This document shows, piece after piece, positions 53,074 through 62,080 of a stretch of 64,000 nucleotides of DNA. Each line of letters begins with the position of its first letter. The first letter of the stretch is position 1. This stretch comes from a halophilic archaeon (GTDB taxonomy: Archaea > Halobacteriota > Halobacteria > Halobacteriales > Haladaptataceae). The notes beneath the pieces are model-generated. The model was not told where the DNA came from and ran no database searches. It saw only the letters and a program-made list of their open reading frames with translations. The DNA lies in assembly GCA_003298465.1 (NCBI GenBank), contig QNGA01000006.1, positions 186,001-250,000 of the forward strand, given 5' to 3'. The position numbers and the translations under genes are program-made.

Positions 53074-53841
53074 ATGGCAACCACGAATGGTGCTAGTGTT
53101 CAGTTGATTCGCAACGCGACCATCCTCCTGGACGTTGGTGATACGACGTTCCTCGTCGACCCGATGTTCACGCCGCAGGGCGAGATGCCAACGGTGACGG
53201 ACAACCCGGCAGTTCCGGACTCACTTACCACGGCGAATCAGGACCGGAATCCGCTTGTTTCGCTGCCCGATGTCGACCTCACCTACGACGCTGTTGTCGT
53301 CACGCACCGCCATCCCGACCACTGGGACGAGGCGGCCTCGGAGGAACTTGACGCCGACGTGCCGCTGTTCTGTCAGCCCGAGGAGTCCGAGGCCTTCACC
53401 GACGAGGGCTTCACTGACGTCCAGCCTGTCGACGACGAAACCTCGTTTGAGGGCGTCACCATTCATCGGACACCCGGTCGCCACGGCCACGGTGAGTTAG
53501 CCGAGGGAATGGATCCTGTCTCAGGATTCGTGTTCGAGGGCGATGAGTCGGTGTACGTTGCCGGCGACACGATCTGGTACGAGCCGGTCGAAGAGACGCT
53601 CAACCAATTCGAGCCGGATATGGTCGTTCTCAACGGCGGCGAAGCGCAGTTCGACCAGGGCGAACCCATTACGATGGGCGTTGAAGACATCAACGCTGTC
53701 CGTGATACGACTAATGCTATGGTCGTTGTCGTTCATATGGAAGCGATCAACCATTGCTTGCTCACCCGCGAGGAACTGCAGGCGGAGACAGAGGATGTTC
53801 ACGTTCCTGAAGGCGGAGAGCAAATCACTCTCGAAAACTAG
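53074..53841 (+). CDS. MBL-fold metal-dependent hydrolase (UlaG-like)
   Basis: A 255-residue metallo-beta-lactamase-fold protein. It has the zinc motif VVTHRHPDHWDEAA, HRTPGRHGHGELAEG, and a later GDTIWYEPVEE and HMEAINHCLLTREEL. The UlaG-type start has IRNATILLDVGDTTFLVDPM. Substrate unknown, commonly lactones or phosphoesters. It begins 78 bases after the HTH-10 regulator. Confidence 0.85.
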   Translation: MATTNGASVQLIRNATILLDVGDTTFLVDPMFTPQGEMPTVTDNPAVPDSLTTANQDRNPLVSLPDVDLTYDAVVVTHRHPDHWDEAASEELDADVPLFCQPEESEAFTDEGFTDVQPVDDETSFEGVTIHRTPGRHGHGELAEGMDPVSGFVFEGDESVYVAGDTIWYEPVEETLNQFEPDMVVLNGGEAQFDQGEPITMGVEDINAVRDTTNAMVVVVHMEAINHCLLTREELQAETEDVHVPEGGEQITLEN

Positions 53842-54423
53842 CTATGGCTCGAATGGGACTCATACCACCTGGATAGATTTCTAAGTGGCAACGCTACCGG
53901 GAGTCTCACAAGATTACTGATCTGGCCGGTTGTGCGACAGGAAGAAGCCATCAGGAGGTGATCTGAAGCAGTTCGTGCTCACTAATTCGCCCGAAACCAC
54001 GCATCATAGCCCCGCTAAAACCGGTGTAGTCTCAATTCCCACAACTTCGGAGGATAGGTTTGATGCGTGACTTTCTTTCAACGTAATCGCCGACGGCTCA
54101 GCTCCTAGAGATAGAGGTCGGATCGAGCAGGTAGTCACCCGAAGAGACCGAATCTCAGTACATCACAAAGCCGATTAGTTGAGACGTCTGCTTGCTGAAG
54201 ATGTGTTCAACAACCAGCAAGCAGACGGTAAAATCCACTAGGACCAGCACCTTGAAAAGACGTCCACGCTGGGCTAGTGTCTATTTGACCAAAAGAATCT
54301 AATAGTCATATACCATAAGTCAACGTATGGAAACCATGTCAAAGTCAAACCGCTTATCGCAACGTCGTGTGTGGCGCAGAGAGAAACATTCACGCGACTC
54401 ACAACTAATCTACAGCACCACCC
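53842..54423. other. Gene-free stretch
   Basis: About 580 bases. There is an imperfect inverted repeat around the GTCTGCTTGCTG and CAGCAAGCAGAC words at 54188-54228 (hairpin stem about 12 bases). The right end must hold the promoter of the TetR gene; TCATATACCATAAG near 54308 is a candidate TATA box. Confidence 0.45.
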
Positions 54424-55050
54424 ATGCCGACCTTTACTGACGAGAAACGCAAGCGGGTCCGAGAAGCGCTCCGTGAGACCGGGCGCGAACTCTTCGCTCA
54501 GTATGGTATCCGCAAAACGTCGATCTCGGAACTCACCGAAGCAGCCGGGATCGGGAAGGGCACGTTCTACCAGTTCTACGATTCGAAAGAAGATCTCTAC
54601 GTCGATATCTTGGAGCAATACACCGAGACACTAATTCCTCAACTCCTGCGTGAGTCCGTCCAGAAATACGACGACCCAGAGCGGGCCATCACCGCGTTGC
54701 TCAACGAAACGCTCGACGAGTTCGAGTCGAACCCACTGCTCCGACAAGTTCTTGCCGAAGGCGAGGTCGGCCATCTCCGTGATAGCATTCCAGATGAGGA
54801 ACTCACGGAGAAGCGTGCTCATTCGATGGGCTTCTTTCAGCCTTATGTCGAGGACTGGTACGACGACGGGAAAGTCGTAGGGCCGGACCCTGAAACGATC
54901 ATGGAAACGATTCGCGCGGTCAGTCGGATCGTCCTTCAGAGAGATCAAATCGGTGAGGAGCGATATCCACAGGTTCGGGAGACACTCGTCGCAGCGGTTG
55001 CAGCAGGACTGACACGCGAAGTCGAGCACTCGGAGGCCTCAGATGAGTAA
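54424..55050 (+). CDS. TetR-family regulator of the drug-export/phosphotransferase island
   Basis: A 208-residue TetR regulator with its HTH at residues 10-55: FAQYGIRKTSISELTEAAGI, GKGTFYQFYDSKEDLYVDIL. The rest is the helical ligand domain. It overlaps the phosphotransferase gene by 8 bases, so the two are coupled. It is the only local transcription factor near four GAACATGTT operators (59226, 61235, 62877, 63395) and is the natural candidate to bind them. The inducer is unknown. Confidence 0.88.
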   Translation: MPTFTDEKRKRVREALRETGRELFAQYGIRKTSISELTEAAGIGKGTFYQFYDSKEDLYVDILEQYTETLIPQLLRESVQKYDDPERAITALLNETLDEFESNPLLRQVLAEGEVGHLRDSIPDEELTEKRAHSMGFFQPYVEDWYDDGKVVGPDPETIMETIRAVSRIVLQRDQIGEERYPQVRETLVAAVAAGLTREVEHSEASDE

Positions 55051-57769
55051 CCTCGACAACTCGGAATTTCTCAAAGTTGACAACCCGTACGTTGTCACTC
55101 TGAACCACCCGGCGGCGACCGACCGTGCCCTCGTCGGCGGGAAAGGAGCAAATTTAGCTCGGCTCGTCGAAGCCGGGCTTCCAGTACCTGATGGGTTCTG
55201 TGTGACGACTCTCGCATACTGGGAACTCATCGACGATGATTCGGTTGACGCATTGCTTGACGATCCCTCCAATCTCGACCCAGCAGACACCGAGGTCCTC
55301 GCCGACGTAGGGTCGGCTCTTCGCGCTCGTATCGAGAGCCAGGTCGTTCCACCATCTATTCGAGAGGCTATCGAGAACGCGCTCGCTAACATTGAGGCCG
55401 AAGGCGGGTCCGAAACAGCGTATGCAGTGCGCTCTTCGGCGACAGCTGAAGATCTTCCGGACGCTTCCTTTGCTGGCCAGCAGGAGACGTTTCTCAACGT
55501 TCGTGGGGCGGACGAGATTATCGACCGAATCCGCGACTGCATGGCGAGCCTATTCACCGATCGCGCGATCGCCTACCGGGCTAGAAACGACATCCCTCAC
55601 AAAGAGGTGGCGCTGGCGGTCGTCATCCAGCGGATGGTCACCTCCGACGCAGCGGGTATCCTGTTCACCGCCGATCCACAGACAGGTCACCGTCGCGTTA
55701 CGACCATCGAGGCCGGGACCGGACTGGGGGAGGCGTTGGTGTCCGGGGAGGTGAACGCGGACACTATTCGCGTCGATACACGGACCGGCGAGATCCTCGA
55801 CTACGAGGTGGGCGACCAAGGACTCGCGGTGCAGCCGCTCGAGAAGGGAGGGACCGAGACGGTCGAACTTGACGACCGTGACGACCGTGTGCTCTCGGAC
55901 GAGCAGGTCCGGACGCTCGTGGAACGAGGTACAGAAATCGAAGCGTTGTTCGAGTGTCCCCAGGACATCGAGTGGTGTCTCGCGGACGGGGATTTTTATA
56001 TCATGCAGGCCCGGCCGATCACGTCGCTGTTCCCGTTGCCGACGCCCGAACCCGATGACGACCGTTTACACGTCTACCTCAGCTTCGGACACGTCCAGGC
56101 GTTTGCCGAAGCGATGCCGCCGCTCGTGAGAGACGTCTGGATGGCGTACATCCGCCTTTGGATGACAGAGTTCGGAATGGACCTCGACACGCGGTGGTTC
56201 GTCGAGGCCGGTGGGCGTCTCTACATAGACATGACGACACTCTTGCGGGTCGGCATCCTTCGGCGAAGGATTCCGGATCAGCTGGCGGAGATGAGCGAAT
56301 CGGTCGGTGCGGCCTTCGAAGATCTGTTGGCGCGGCGCGGCGAGGAGTTCCGGAGCGAACGGACGGCACATGATACGCTCGCGGCCCTCCCTCGGTTCGC
56401 TGGCATGGTCGGGCGGGGCATTCGGATGGGCCTTCCGATCATGTCGTCGCTATTTTCCGGGTTTTTCGGTGCGTTCGTCGGCGAACCGAACTCCCCGGAA
56501 CGTGAGGAGACCAAGTGGACGGCTTGGGGGCAGGACGTCGCGGCCTGGGTGCACACACCCGACACGCCCGTCGAGCGGGTACACGCCGCCTTCGATCTCT
56601 CAGAAGAGGCCATCCATTACCCGCCCATTGGCCCGCTGTTTGCCGCCTTGGCGGCGGAACAGTGGCTCCAAGGGTTGTTTCCGGACACTCCCGAGGATGT
56701 CAATGATGTCGCAAAGGGTCTTCCGGCTGATCTGGTGACGCGGATTAATCTCGGGCTGGGTGACCTCGCTGATGTGGCTCGTGACCATCCCGAGGTTATT
56801 GAGGCACTGCGAGAGGATGCGTCGCTCGAGGAGATCGAAGCGTGCGAGGGCGGCAAAGCGTTCCGAGCCGCGCTTGATGAGTACCTCGAGGAGTTCGGCC
56901 ACCGGGCAGCCGGCGAGATCGACGTCAGCCGGCCACGGTGGCGCGAGAATCCGTCGGGGTTGCTCGCGACGGTTCGCGCGAACCTCGAACACGAGCACGA
57001 AGGCGAGCACCGCAAGCACCTCCGCAAGATGAAGCGGGAGGCGAAGGCGGCGGCCGAACGGCTCGAAGAGCGGGCCGACCACGGGCTGCTCGGTCCGATC
57101 CGGAAGCGACTCGTCCGCCGACTGATCCGAACATATCGCGGTTACATCCAGACCCGCGAATATCCCAAACAGGGGATCTCCCACCTCTTCGCCGCGTGGC
57201 ACGAGACCTTCCAGGAGACCGGCGAGCGACTCGTCGCCGAGGGCCGACTGGACGATTCCGACGACGTCTGGTTGCTCCGGAAGGACGAGTTGCTCGCCGC
57301 GCTGGAGGGCGACTCGATCGACGTTGATCTCGGGGCCCGGCGGGCAGAATTCGAGCGCCACGCGGCGATGGACGCGCCGCCGGTGCTGACGAGCGAAGGC
57401 GAAGCGCCGAGCGCAGACATCGAGCGGGAAGATGTTCCCGAGGGAGCGCTCGTTGGAACGGGCGTCTCCAGCGGCGTCGTCGAAGGGATTGCCCGGGTCG
57501 TTCGCGATCCCACCGAAGAGACGGTCGAAAGCGGTGAAATCCTCATCGCACGATCATCCGACCCTGGCTGGACACCGTTATTCCTGAACGCGGCGGGCAT
57601 GGTGGTGGAGGTTGGGACGCGGATGAGCCACGGTGCCATCGTTGCACGAGAATACGGACTCCCCGCAGTAGTGTCGGTTCCCGAGGCGACTCGCCGCATC
57701 GAGACTGGGCAGCGAGTGCGGATCGACGGCACTCGGGGGACCGTCGAAATCATCGAGGACGATCGATGA
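55043..57769 (+). CDS. Rifampin-phosphotransferase/PEP-synthase-like enzyme
   Basis: A 908-residue three-part enzyme. The ATP-grasp domain (1-330) has VGGKGANLARLVEAGLPVPD, AVRSSATAEDLPDASFAGQQ and YIMQARPIT. A large middle domain of about 450 residues follows. The C-terminal swivelling domain has RMSHGAIVAREYGLPAVVSV with the phosphorylated His near residue 863. This order is that of rifampin phosphotransferase (Rph) rather than PEP synthase, which has a TIM barrel at the end. The archaeal RNA polymerase is not a rifampicin target, so another small molecule is probably the substrate. Confidence 0.85.
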   Translation: MSNLDNSEFLKVDNPYVVTLNHPAATDRALVGGKGANLARLVEAGLPVPDGFCVTTLAYWELIDDDSVDALLDDPSNLDPADTEVLADVGSALRARIESQVVPPSIREAIENALANIEAEGGSETAYAVRSSATAEDLPDASFAGQQETFLNVRGADEIIDRIRDCMASLFTDRAIAYRARNDIPHKEVALAVVIQRMVTSDAAGILFTADPQTGHRRVTTIEAGTGLGEALVSGEVNADTIRVDTRTGEILDYEVGDQGLAVQPLEKGGTETVELDDRDDRVLSDEQVRTLVERGTEIEALFECPQDIEWCLADGDFYIMQARPITSLFPLPTPEPDDDRLHVYLSFGHVQAFAEAMPPLVRDVWMAYIRLWMTEFGMDLDTRWFVEAGGRLYIDMTTLLRVGILRRRIPDQLAEMSESVGAAFEDLLARRGEEFRSERTAHDTLAALPRFAGMVGRGIRMGLPIMSSLFSGFFGAFVGEPNSPEREETKWTAWGQDVAAWVHTPDTPVERVHAAFDLSEEAIHYPPIGPLFAALAAEQWLQGLFPDTPEDVNDVAKGLPADLVTRINLGLGDLADVARDHPEVIEALREDASLEEIEACEGGKAFRAALDEYLEEFGHRAAGEIDVSRPRWRENPSGLLATVRANLEHEHEGEHRKHLRKMKREAKAAAERLEERADHGLLGPIRKRLVRRLIRTYRGYIQTREYPKQGISHLFAAWHETFQETGERLVAEGRLDDSDDVWLLRKDELLAALEGDSIDVDLGARRAEFERHAAMDAPPVLTSEGEAPSADIEREDVPEGALVGTGVSSGVVEGIARVVRDPTEETVESGEILIARSSDPGWTPLFLNAAGMVVEVGTRMSHGAIVAREYGLPAVVSVPEATRRIETGQRVRIDGTRGTVEIIEDDR

Positions 57770-57987
57770 CTTGCGAATCACCTTCAGGATCGGACCCCGT
57801 GCTCGTCGTGGATGGCCTCCGCAAGGGCCACACCCAGGTGTAGAACACGACCGTGGCGTCGGACGATGTGGCTTTCCAGGTGGAACGTGGCGAGGTGGTC
57901 GGGCTGTTGGGGGCGAACGGCGCAGGCAAGTCGACGCTCATCAACATCCTGTATACGCTCCTCCAGCCGACGGCCGCTCCCAGGCGT
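57766..57987 (+). pseudogene. ABC ATPase, N-terminal remnant
   Basis: The ATG overlaps the phosphotransferase stop (ATGA), as in a working operon. The frame reads DPVLVVDGLRKGHTQV, then a TAG at 57841, then [20 protein letters not shown] (Walker A) and [11 protein letters not shown], ending near 57987. Everything after the Walker A region is missing. It is the start of a lost DrrA-like gene, perhaps replaced by the copy at 60125. Confidence 0.7.
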
Positions 57988-58054
57988 TGATGGCTCAGTT
58001 CCCGTATTCCTCTTCGAGCACGGTGCCGTCGAAGAGACGCGGGGGAGCGGTATG

Positions 58055-58330
58055 CTGTGGTCGATCTGACTGGCTGGAGGAGCTGGGATACGAAGTGCAA
58101 AGTTGCGTGACTGATACGGGCGACACTGCCGAAGCCACGGTCGTCGAGGCGCTGTCCCGGACTACGTTCGGCGGCATTTATATCGGCGCCGGAATCCGTG
58201 CCTTGCCCAAGCACACCGTCATCCTCGAGGATATCGTCAACGCGATTCGTGGACACGCGCCGTCTACACAGCCCTGTTTCACTACAAATCCGACCGACAC
58301 AGTGGAAGCGGTGCAGCGTAGGGTGTACCA
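58055..58330 (+). pseudogene. Remnant of a small conserved protein
   Basis: A coding-like stretch reads DWLEELGYEVQSCVTDTGDT, AEATVVEALSRTTFGGIYIG, AGIRALPKHTVILEDIVNAI, and ends EAVQRRV. It has a flavodoxin or response-regulator-like strand-helix pattern. It lacks a proper start and its end runs into the neighbouring gene. Family not named. Confidence 0.45.
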
Positions 58331-58334
58331 CCGC

Positions 58335-59186
58335 TTACGCGAGGCGGTACAGGACGGGCATCGCAACGGCCCGGTTGGCCCGCAAGTTGGCTAGCACGTA
58401 CGTCCGGAACGTCCGCTTGGAGAACTGCCGCCAGAGGAACGTCGGGAGGCGCAAGTCCCAGCGGGCGTTGTTGATGGCGACGTAATCCGATGCTCCCTGG
58501 TCGAGGGGGACGAGGAGGGTCGAGTTGTCGAGTCCCGTCTCGGCGACGTGCCAACCGGCCAGGTACTCGAAGAGTTCGAGCATCCGGTCGGCGTCGTCGG
58601 CGAGGAAGTAGTTGAAGATGAACAGTCCATCCCGCGATTTGTCAACGTCACCCAGTCGCTTCTCGTTACGCGCCGTCGTGACATAGGTGTACTTGGAATC
58701 GCGTTCCAAAAGCTCGACGAGCCGTCCGAACACCGACGACTCCTGCACCGACGTCACGACCTCGGGAGAGCTCGTCTCGACGAGAACGACGACGTCGAAT
58801 CGGGGAAGGGGGACAGAGCGCCGTCGATCCGAGACGTTCGGGAGCCGCTCAAATGGTGGTATCGCGACCGCATCGAAGACCGTGGTCGTCTCGACATCGT
58901 CGAGTTGCTCCAGCTGATCCGTGAGCTCCTTGAGCCGACCGAGCAACTGGGACTTCTTCCGGCCGGGCGGCAACAGCGTCAACGGCACCCGCCGCGGCCG
59001 AACAGCGGCTCCGATGTGGATGTAGCCCATGGTCGTCGGCTCGACGAACCGTGCGTTCTCGTACCTCGTATCCGGATTGACGATCCGAATTCCACTAGGT
59101 GCTTCCGTTAAGTCGGTTGACCGATCGCTCTCGATGGTGGATGAACCGCTGGTCCTTCGCTCCGTGCTGGTCGAAGAGTCGTTCAT
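58335..59186 (-). CDS. Hypothetical protein of the TetR island
   Basis: A 283-residue protein I do not recognise. Parts are distinctive: YIHIGAAVRPRRVPLTLLPP, RFDVVVLVETSSPEVVTSVQ, KSRDGLFIFNYFLADDADRM, LAGWHVAETGLDNSTLLVPL. The pattern suggests an alpha/beta fold (ferredoxin-like dimer) of about 250 residues. The ATG at 59186 is preferred over 59231, since the latter lies inside the shared operator and TATA element. It is one of four genes or operons under that operator. Confidence 0.65.
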   Translation of the reverse strand: MNDSSTSTERRTSGSSTIESDRSTDLTEAPSGIRIVNPDTRYENARFVEPTTMGYIHIGAAVRPRRVPLTLLPPGRKKSQLLGRLKELTDQLEQLDDVETTTVFDAVAIPPFERLPNVSDRRRSVPLPRFDVVVLVETSSPEVVTSVQESSVFGRLVELLERDSKYTYVTTARNEKRLGDVDKSRDGLFIFNYFLADDADRMLELFEYLAGWHVAETGLDNSTLLVPLDQGASDYVAINNARWDLRLPTFLWRQFSKRTFRTYVLANLRANRAVAMPVLYRLA

Positions 59187-59212
59187 AGAAAGCGGTAGGT
59201 GGAGAACGGCCG

Positions 59213-59237
59213 TGGGTGTTGACTCGAACATGTTTAA
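59213..59237 (-). promoter_or_regulatory. Shared operator/TATA element, site 1
   Basis: The plus strand reads GTTGACTCGAACATGTTTAA; on the minus strand it gives TTAAAC (TATA box), then the GAACATGTT dyad. The palindrome core is at 59226-59235, about 45 bases before the ATG at 59186. Confidence 0.65.
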
Positions 59238-59291
59238 CGGGATGCTCTGACCGGACGGAGTACGGCTCGTCCATCCGATGGCTCAGTGTGT

Positions 59292-60128
59292 TCACCGACC
59301 CCGCGCACTTGACGCGCGGGTGAGGAAGAACACGGCCACTGCCCCGAGTACCATGTCCAGGGCGACGAGGACGACGAGCGATCGGCCGACGACGTCCCAC
59401 GCGATCCCGCCGAACATGAGCGTCCGGACTGCATCCACGCCGTAGGTGACGGGATTGACCGCACTCACGGACTGGAGCCACCCCGGCAGCGTGTCCACCG
59501 GGACGAACGCCGAGCTCGCGAACAAGAGTGGGAAGTGGATCAAGTTCGCGCCGATGGTCGTCGCCTGGGAGCTACCGGTCACGACGCCGAGAATGTTCGA
59601 ATAGGCCGTGTACCACACCGAGAACACAAGCGCCACGCCGAGGATGCCACCGACGCCGAGCAGGCCAGTCGCCATCCTGGCGCCGAGTACGTACCCGAGC
59701 CCGAGGATGAGCAGGACTTGAACCGTGATCAGGACGACCTCCGACAGCGTCTTACCCACGAAGATCGCCGTACGGTTCATCGGCGAGACGAGCAGCTTCT
59801 CGAACGTCCCGTTCTCGATGTCCTCGACGAGCCAGCTCCCGGACCGTGCGGCCGTGAACATCGCGACCTGGACGACGATCGCGGGCACCAGGAAGGTCAC
59901 GTAGTCGCCGTTGGGTGCGGCGTCCCTGGCGATCCCGCCGAACACCTGGCTGAACAGCACGAGGAAGAGGACTGGCTGGATCAACGCGAAGGCGAGCACG
60001 AACGGGTTGCGAGCCGCCTTCAGGCTCGACCGCACGAAGCTCGTCCTGACGTCACCAAGGAAGCCGTTGCCGGGGGCTTTCGCTGGCTGTTGGTCGCTCC
60101 TGCTCCGTGGATACGTCGTGGCACTCAT
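59292..60128 (-). CDS. ABC-2 exporter permease, TetR island
   Basis: A 278-residue membrane subunit with six hydrophobic segments and the ABC-2 pattern VDTLPGWLQSVSAVNPVTYG. Its ATG overlaps the ATPase stop (ATGA). It is related to but clearly different from the permease at 1503, so the two exporters are not a recent duplication. It probably exports a hydrophobic compound together with the phosphotransferase's action. Confidence 0.88.
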   Translation of the reverse strand: MSATTYPRSRSDQQPAKAPGNGFLGDVRTSFVRSSLKAARNPFVLAFALIQPVLFLVLFSQVFGGIARDAAPNGDYVTFLVPAIVVQVAMFTAARSGSWLVEDIENGTFEKLLVSPMNRTAIFVGKTLSEVVLITVQVLLILGLGYVLGARMATGLLGVGGILGVALVFSVWYTAYSNILGVVTGSSQATTIGANLIHFPLLFASSAFVPVDTLPGWLQSVSAVNPVTYGVDAVRTLMFGGIAWDVVGRSLVVLVALDMVLGAVAVFFLTRASSARGR

Positions 60129-61183
60129 CGTCGCTCCTCCACCCGTTCGTCATCCTCACGTAGATCGTTCGTCGTGTCCCGTGTCGATCCGTCCGTGATC
60201 GCCAAGAAGACGTCGTCGAGCGTCGGTGAGCGGACGGTGAATCCGGTGAGGATGATGCCTGCCTCGGAAAGCATCGTGAGCAGGTCGGGGGCGATCGTGC
60301 CGGCACGAGCCGACGTCACGTCGAGTCCATCGGGGGTCGACTGGATGGACTCGGTTTCCTCCGGGGCCAACACTCCCAACTCCTCGATGACGGTTCGAGC
60401 ACGATCGACGGTCGCGCCGCTCGGCTCGTCGAGGCTTAGCTCCAGAACGTCACCGCCGACGCGGGCTTTCAGGTCGGCCGGCGAGCCGGTCGCGACGATC
60501 TCGCCCTCTTGGATGACCGCGAGAGACGAACATAGGGCGTCCGCCTCTTGCAGGTATTGTGTCGTGAGGAAGACAGTCGTGCCCCGCCGGTTGATCTCGC
60601 GGAAGTACTCCCAGAGCCGATTGCGGGCCGCCGGGTCGAGGCCGGTGGTGGGCTCGTCGAGGAAGACGATCGGAGGTTCGTGGACGAGCGCGGTGGCGGC
60701 GTCGAGCCGTTTCTGCTGGCCGCCCGAGAGGGTCTGTGCCGGTGTGTCGGCTTTGCTCGCCAGATCAAACAGGTCGAGGAGATCGTCGATCCGATCGTCT
60801 CGTTCGTCCCTCGGGACGCCGTAGGCGCGGCAAGCGAGGCTGATGTTCTCGCGGACGGTGAGAGTCGGCTCGACGACCGTCTCCTGGGCCATGTACCCGA
60901 TCGATTGGCGGACGGACTGAGAGTCCATCTGGACATCGTAGCCGTTGACCGTGATCCGCCCCGTGGTCGGCTGGAGTAAGGTCGTGAGCATCCTGATGAC
61001 GGTGGTTTTTCCCGCCCCGTTCGGTCCTAAAAACCCGAAGAACTCGCCCGCTGGGATCTCGAGCGAGACGTTCCTCACGGTCTCGGTACCGTCCGAATAC
61101 GTCATCCCGAGATCGGTTACTTGGATCGCGATCGAAGGCATTTCCTCGGAGGGATCCTCGACAGCTTGGTCCGGTAGGTACAT
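60125..61183 (-). CDS. ABC exporter ATPase, TetR island
   Basis: A 352-residue DrrA-like ATPase. Walker A GPNGAGKT is at residues 53-60, signature LSGGQQKRLD near 155, Walker [15 protein letters not shown] near 175; the C-terminal extension has ELSLDEPSGATVDRARTV. The ATG at 61183 is used; the ATG at 61141 is a possible alternative. Transcription should start from the operator/TATA element 52 bases upstream, which makes this operon part of the TetR regulon. Confidence 0.9.
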   Translation of the reverse strand: MYLPDQAVEDPSEEMPSIAIQVTDLGMTYSDGTETVRNVSLEIPAGEFFGFLGPNGAGKTTVIRMLTTLLQPTTGRITVNGYDVQMDSQSVRQSIGYMAQETVVEPTLTVRENISLACRAYGVPRDERDDRIDDLLDLFDLASKADTPAQTLSGGQQKRLDAATALVHEPPIVFLDEPTTGLDPAARNRLWEYFREINRRGTTVFLTTQYLQEADALCSSLAVIQEGEIVATGSPADLKARVGGDVLELSLDEPSGATVDRARTVIEELGVLAPEETESIQSTPDGLDVTSARAGTIAPDLLTMLSEAGIILTGFTVRSPTLDDVFLAITDGSTRDTTNDLREDDERVEERR

Positions 61184-61225
61184 CGTCTATGTCACAAGAC
61201 GAGCTATGCTATGTTGCTCCGTGGG

Positions 61226-61250
61226 CGTTCACTCGAACATGTTTAAACCC
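61226..61250 (-). promoter_or_regulatory. Shared operator/TATA element, site 2
   Basis: The plus strand reads GTTCACTCGAACATGTTTAA and then AC; the palindrome core is at 61235-61244. On the minus strand GTTTAAAC forms the TATA box. It lies 52 bases before the ATPase ATG. It differs from site 1 at only about three positions over 26 bases. Confidence 0.65.
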
Positions 61251-61483
61251 CTCTATCGAATCGTCCATTCCACCTACCTGAATAACAAACGAGAGCGCCC
61301 GCTGATTGGCTCGCCCTGAATCAATACGTTGGCAATACAGCGCTATCGAACGGGTAGGGATCATCGAAGTAATTCGTAGTTTTGCATGAGCTCTGTCCAG
61401 AAGTAGTCTGACCCGGATCGCAGAATACGCCTCGCTTATCTCGAACGGCCAATAGGAGCGAATTAGGCAGGAGAGAGATTCGC

Positions 61484-61897
61484 CTATTGTTCCCGACGCA
61501 GTAATCTGAGGTCACCGAGATCGTCAGTGAACCCCCACTTCTCATAGAACGGTACTATCTCGTCGAGACAGTAGAGTTCAAAATGCTCTACCTGAGAGAG
61601 GGCGGGATGATCGATGATTGCGTCCATTAATTTCCGTCCTAGCCCCTCGTCACGGTAGTTAGATGGGACGATAACGTCAAAAATGAGTGCCTTGTAGACT
61701 GCATCTGTAAGTACCCAAGAAAAAGCTACCAACTCGTCAGTATCGGAATCGCTGAAAGCCACGATGAGGTCGGATTCAGTAAGCATCGTCTCTACTCCCT
61801 CAAAGTTCCGTCCCTCAGTCCACCACTCGTTCTGGTAAAAGCGGTGTAAGTCGCCCCTCTGTTCCTCTGAGAGTTCTGAAATCTGTCTCACGCTCAT
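61484..61897 (-). CDS. GNAT-family N-acetyltransferase
   Basis: A 137-residue acetyltransferase of the Gcn5 fold: LIVAFSDSDTDELVAFSWVL, then the acetyl-CoA loop NYRDEGLGRKLMDAIIDHPA (R-x-x-G-x-G), and VEHFELYCLDEIVPFYEKWG at the end. It carries no copy of the shared operator, so it is probably not in the TetR regulon. Substrate unknown. Confidence 0.88.
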   Translation of the reverse strand: MSVRQISELSEEQRGDLHRFYQNEWWTEGRNFEGVETMLTESDLIVAFSDSDTDELVAFSWVLTDAVYKALIFDVIVPSNYRDEGLGRKLMDAIIDHPALSQVEHFELYCLDEIVPFYEKWGFTDDLGDLRLLRREQ

Positions 61898-62080
61898 ACT
61901 TTACGTTGTGCGACTCATTCGCGATGGTTATATCTTCTGTAGATACCGCTTTGCCGGGTGTATCTCAAAACCGGTCACGATGCGTCTCAATTCAGTAGTA
62001 TATTGCCACGTCAAGGAGCACGAAGACTTCGACGAGTCCCATACAGCGATACTCGACGAGAGATCGTTCCCATGAGGTCG

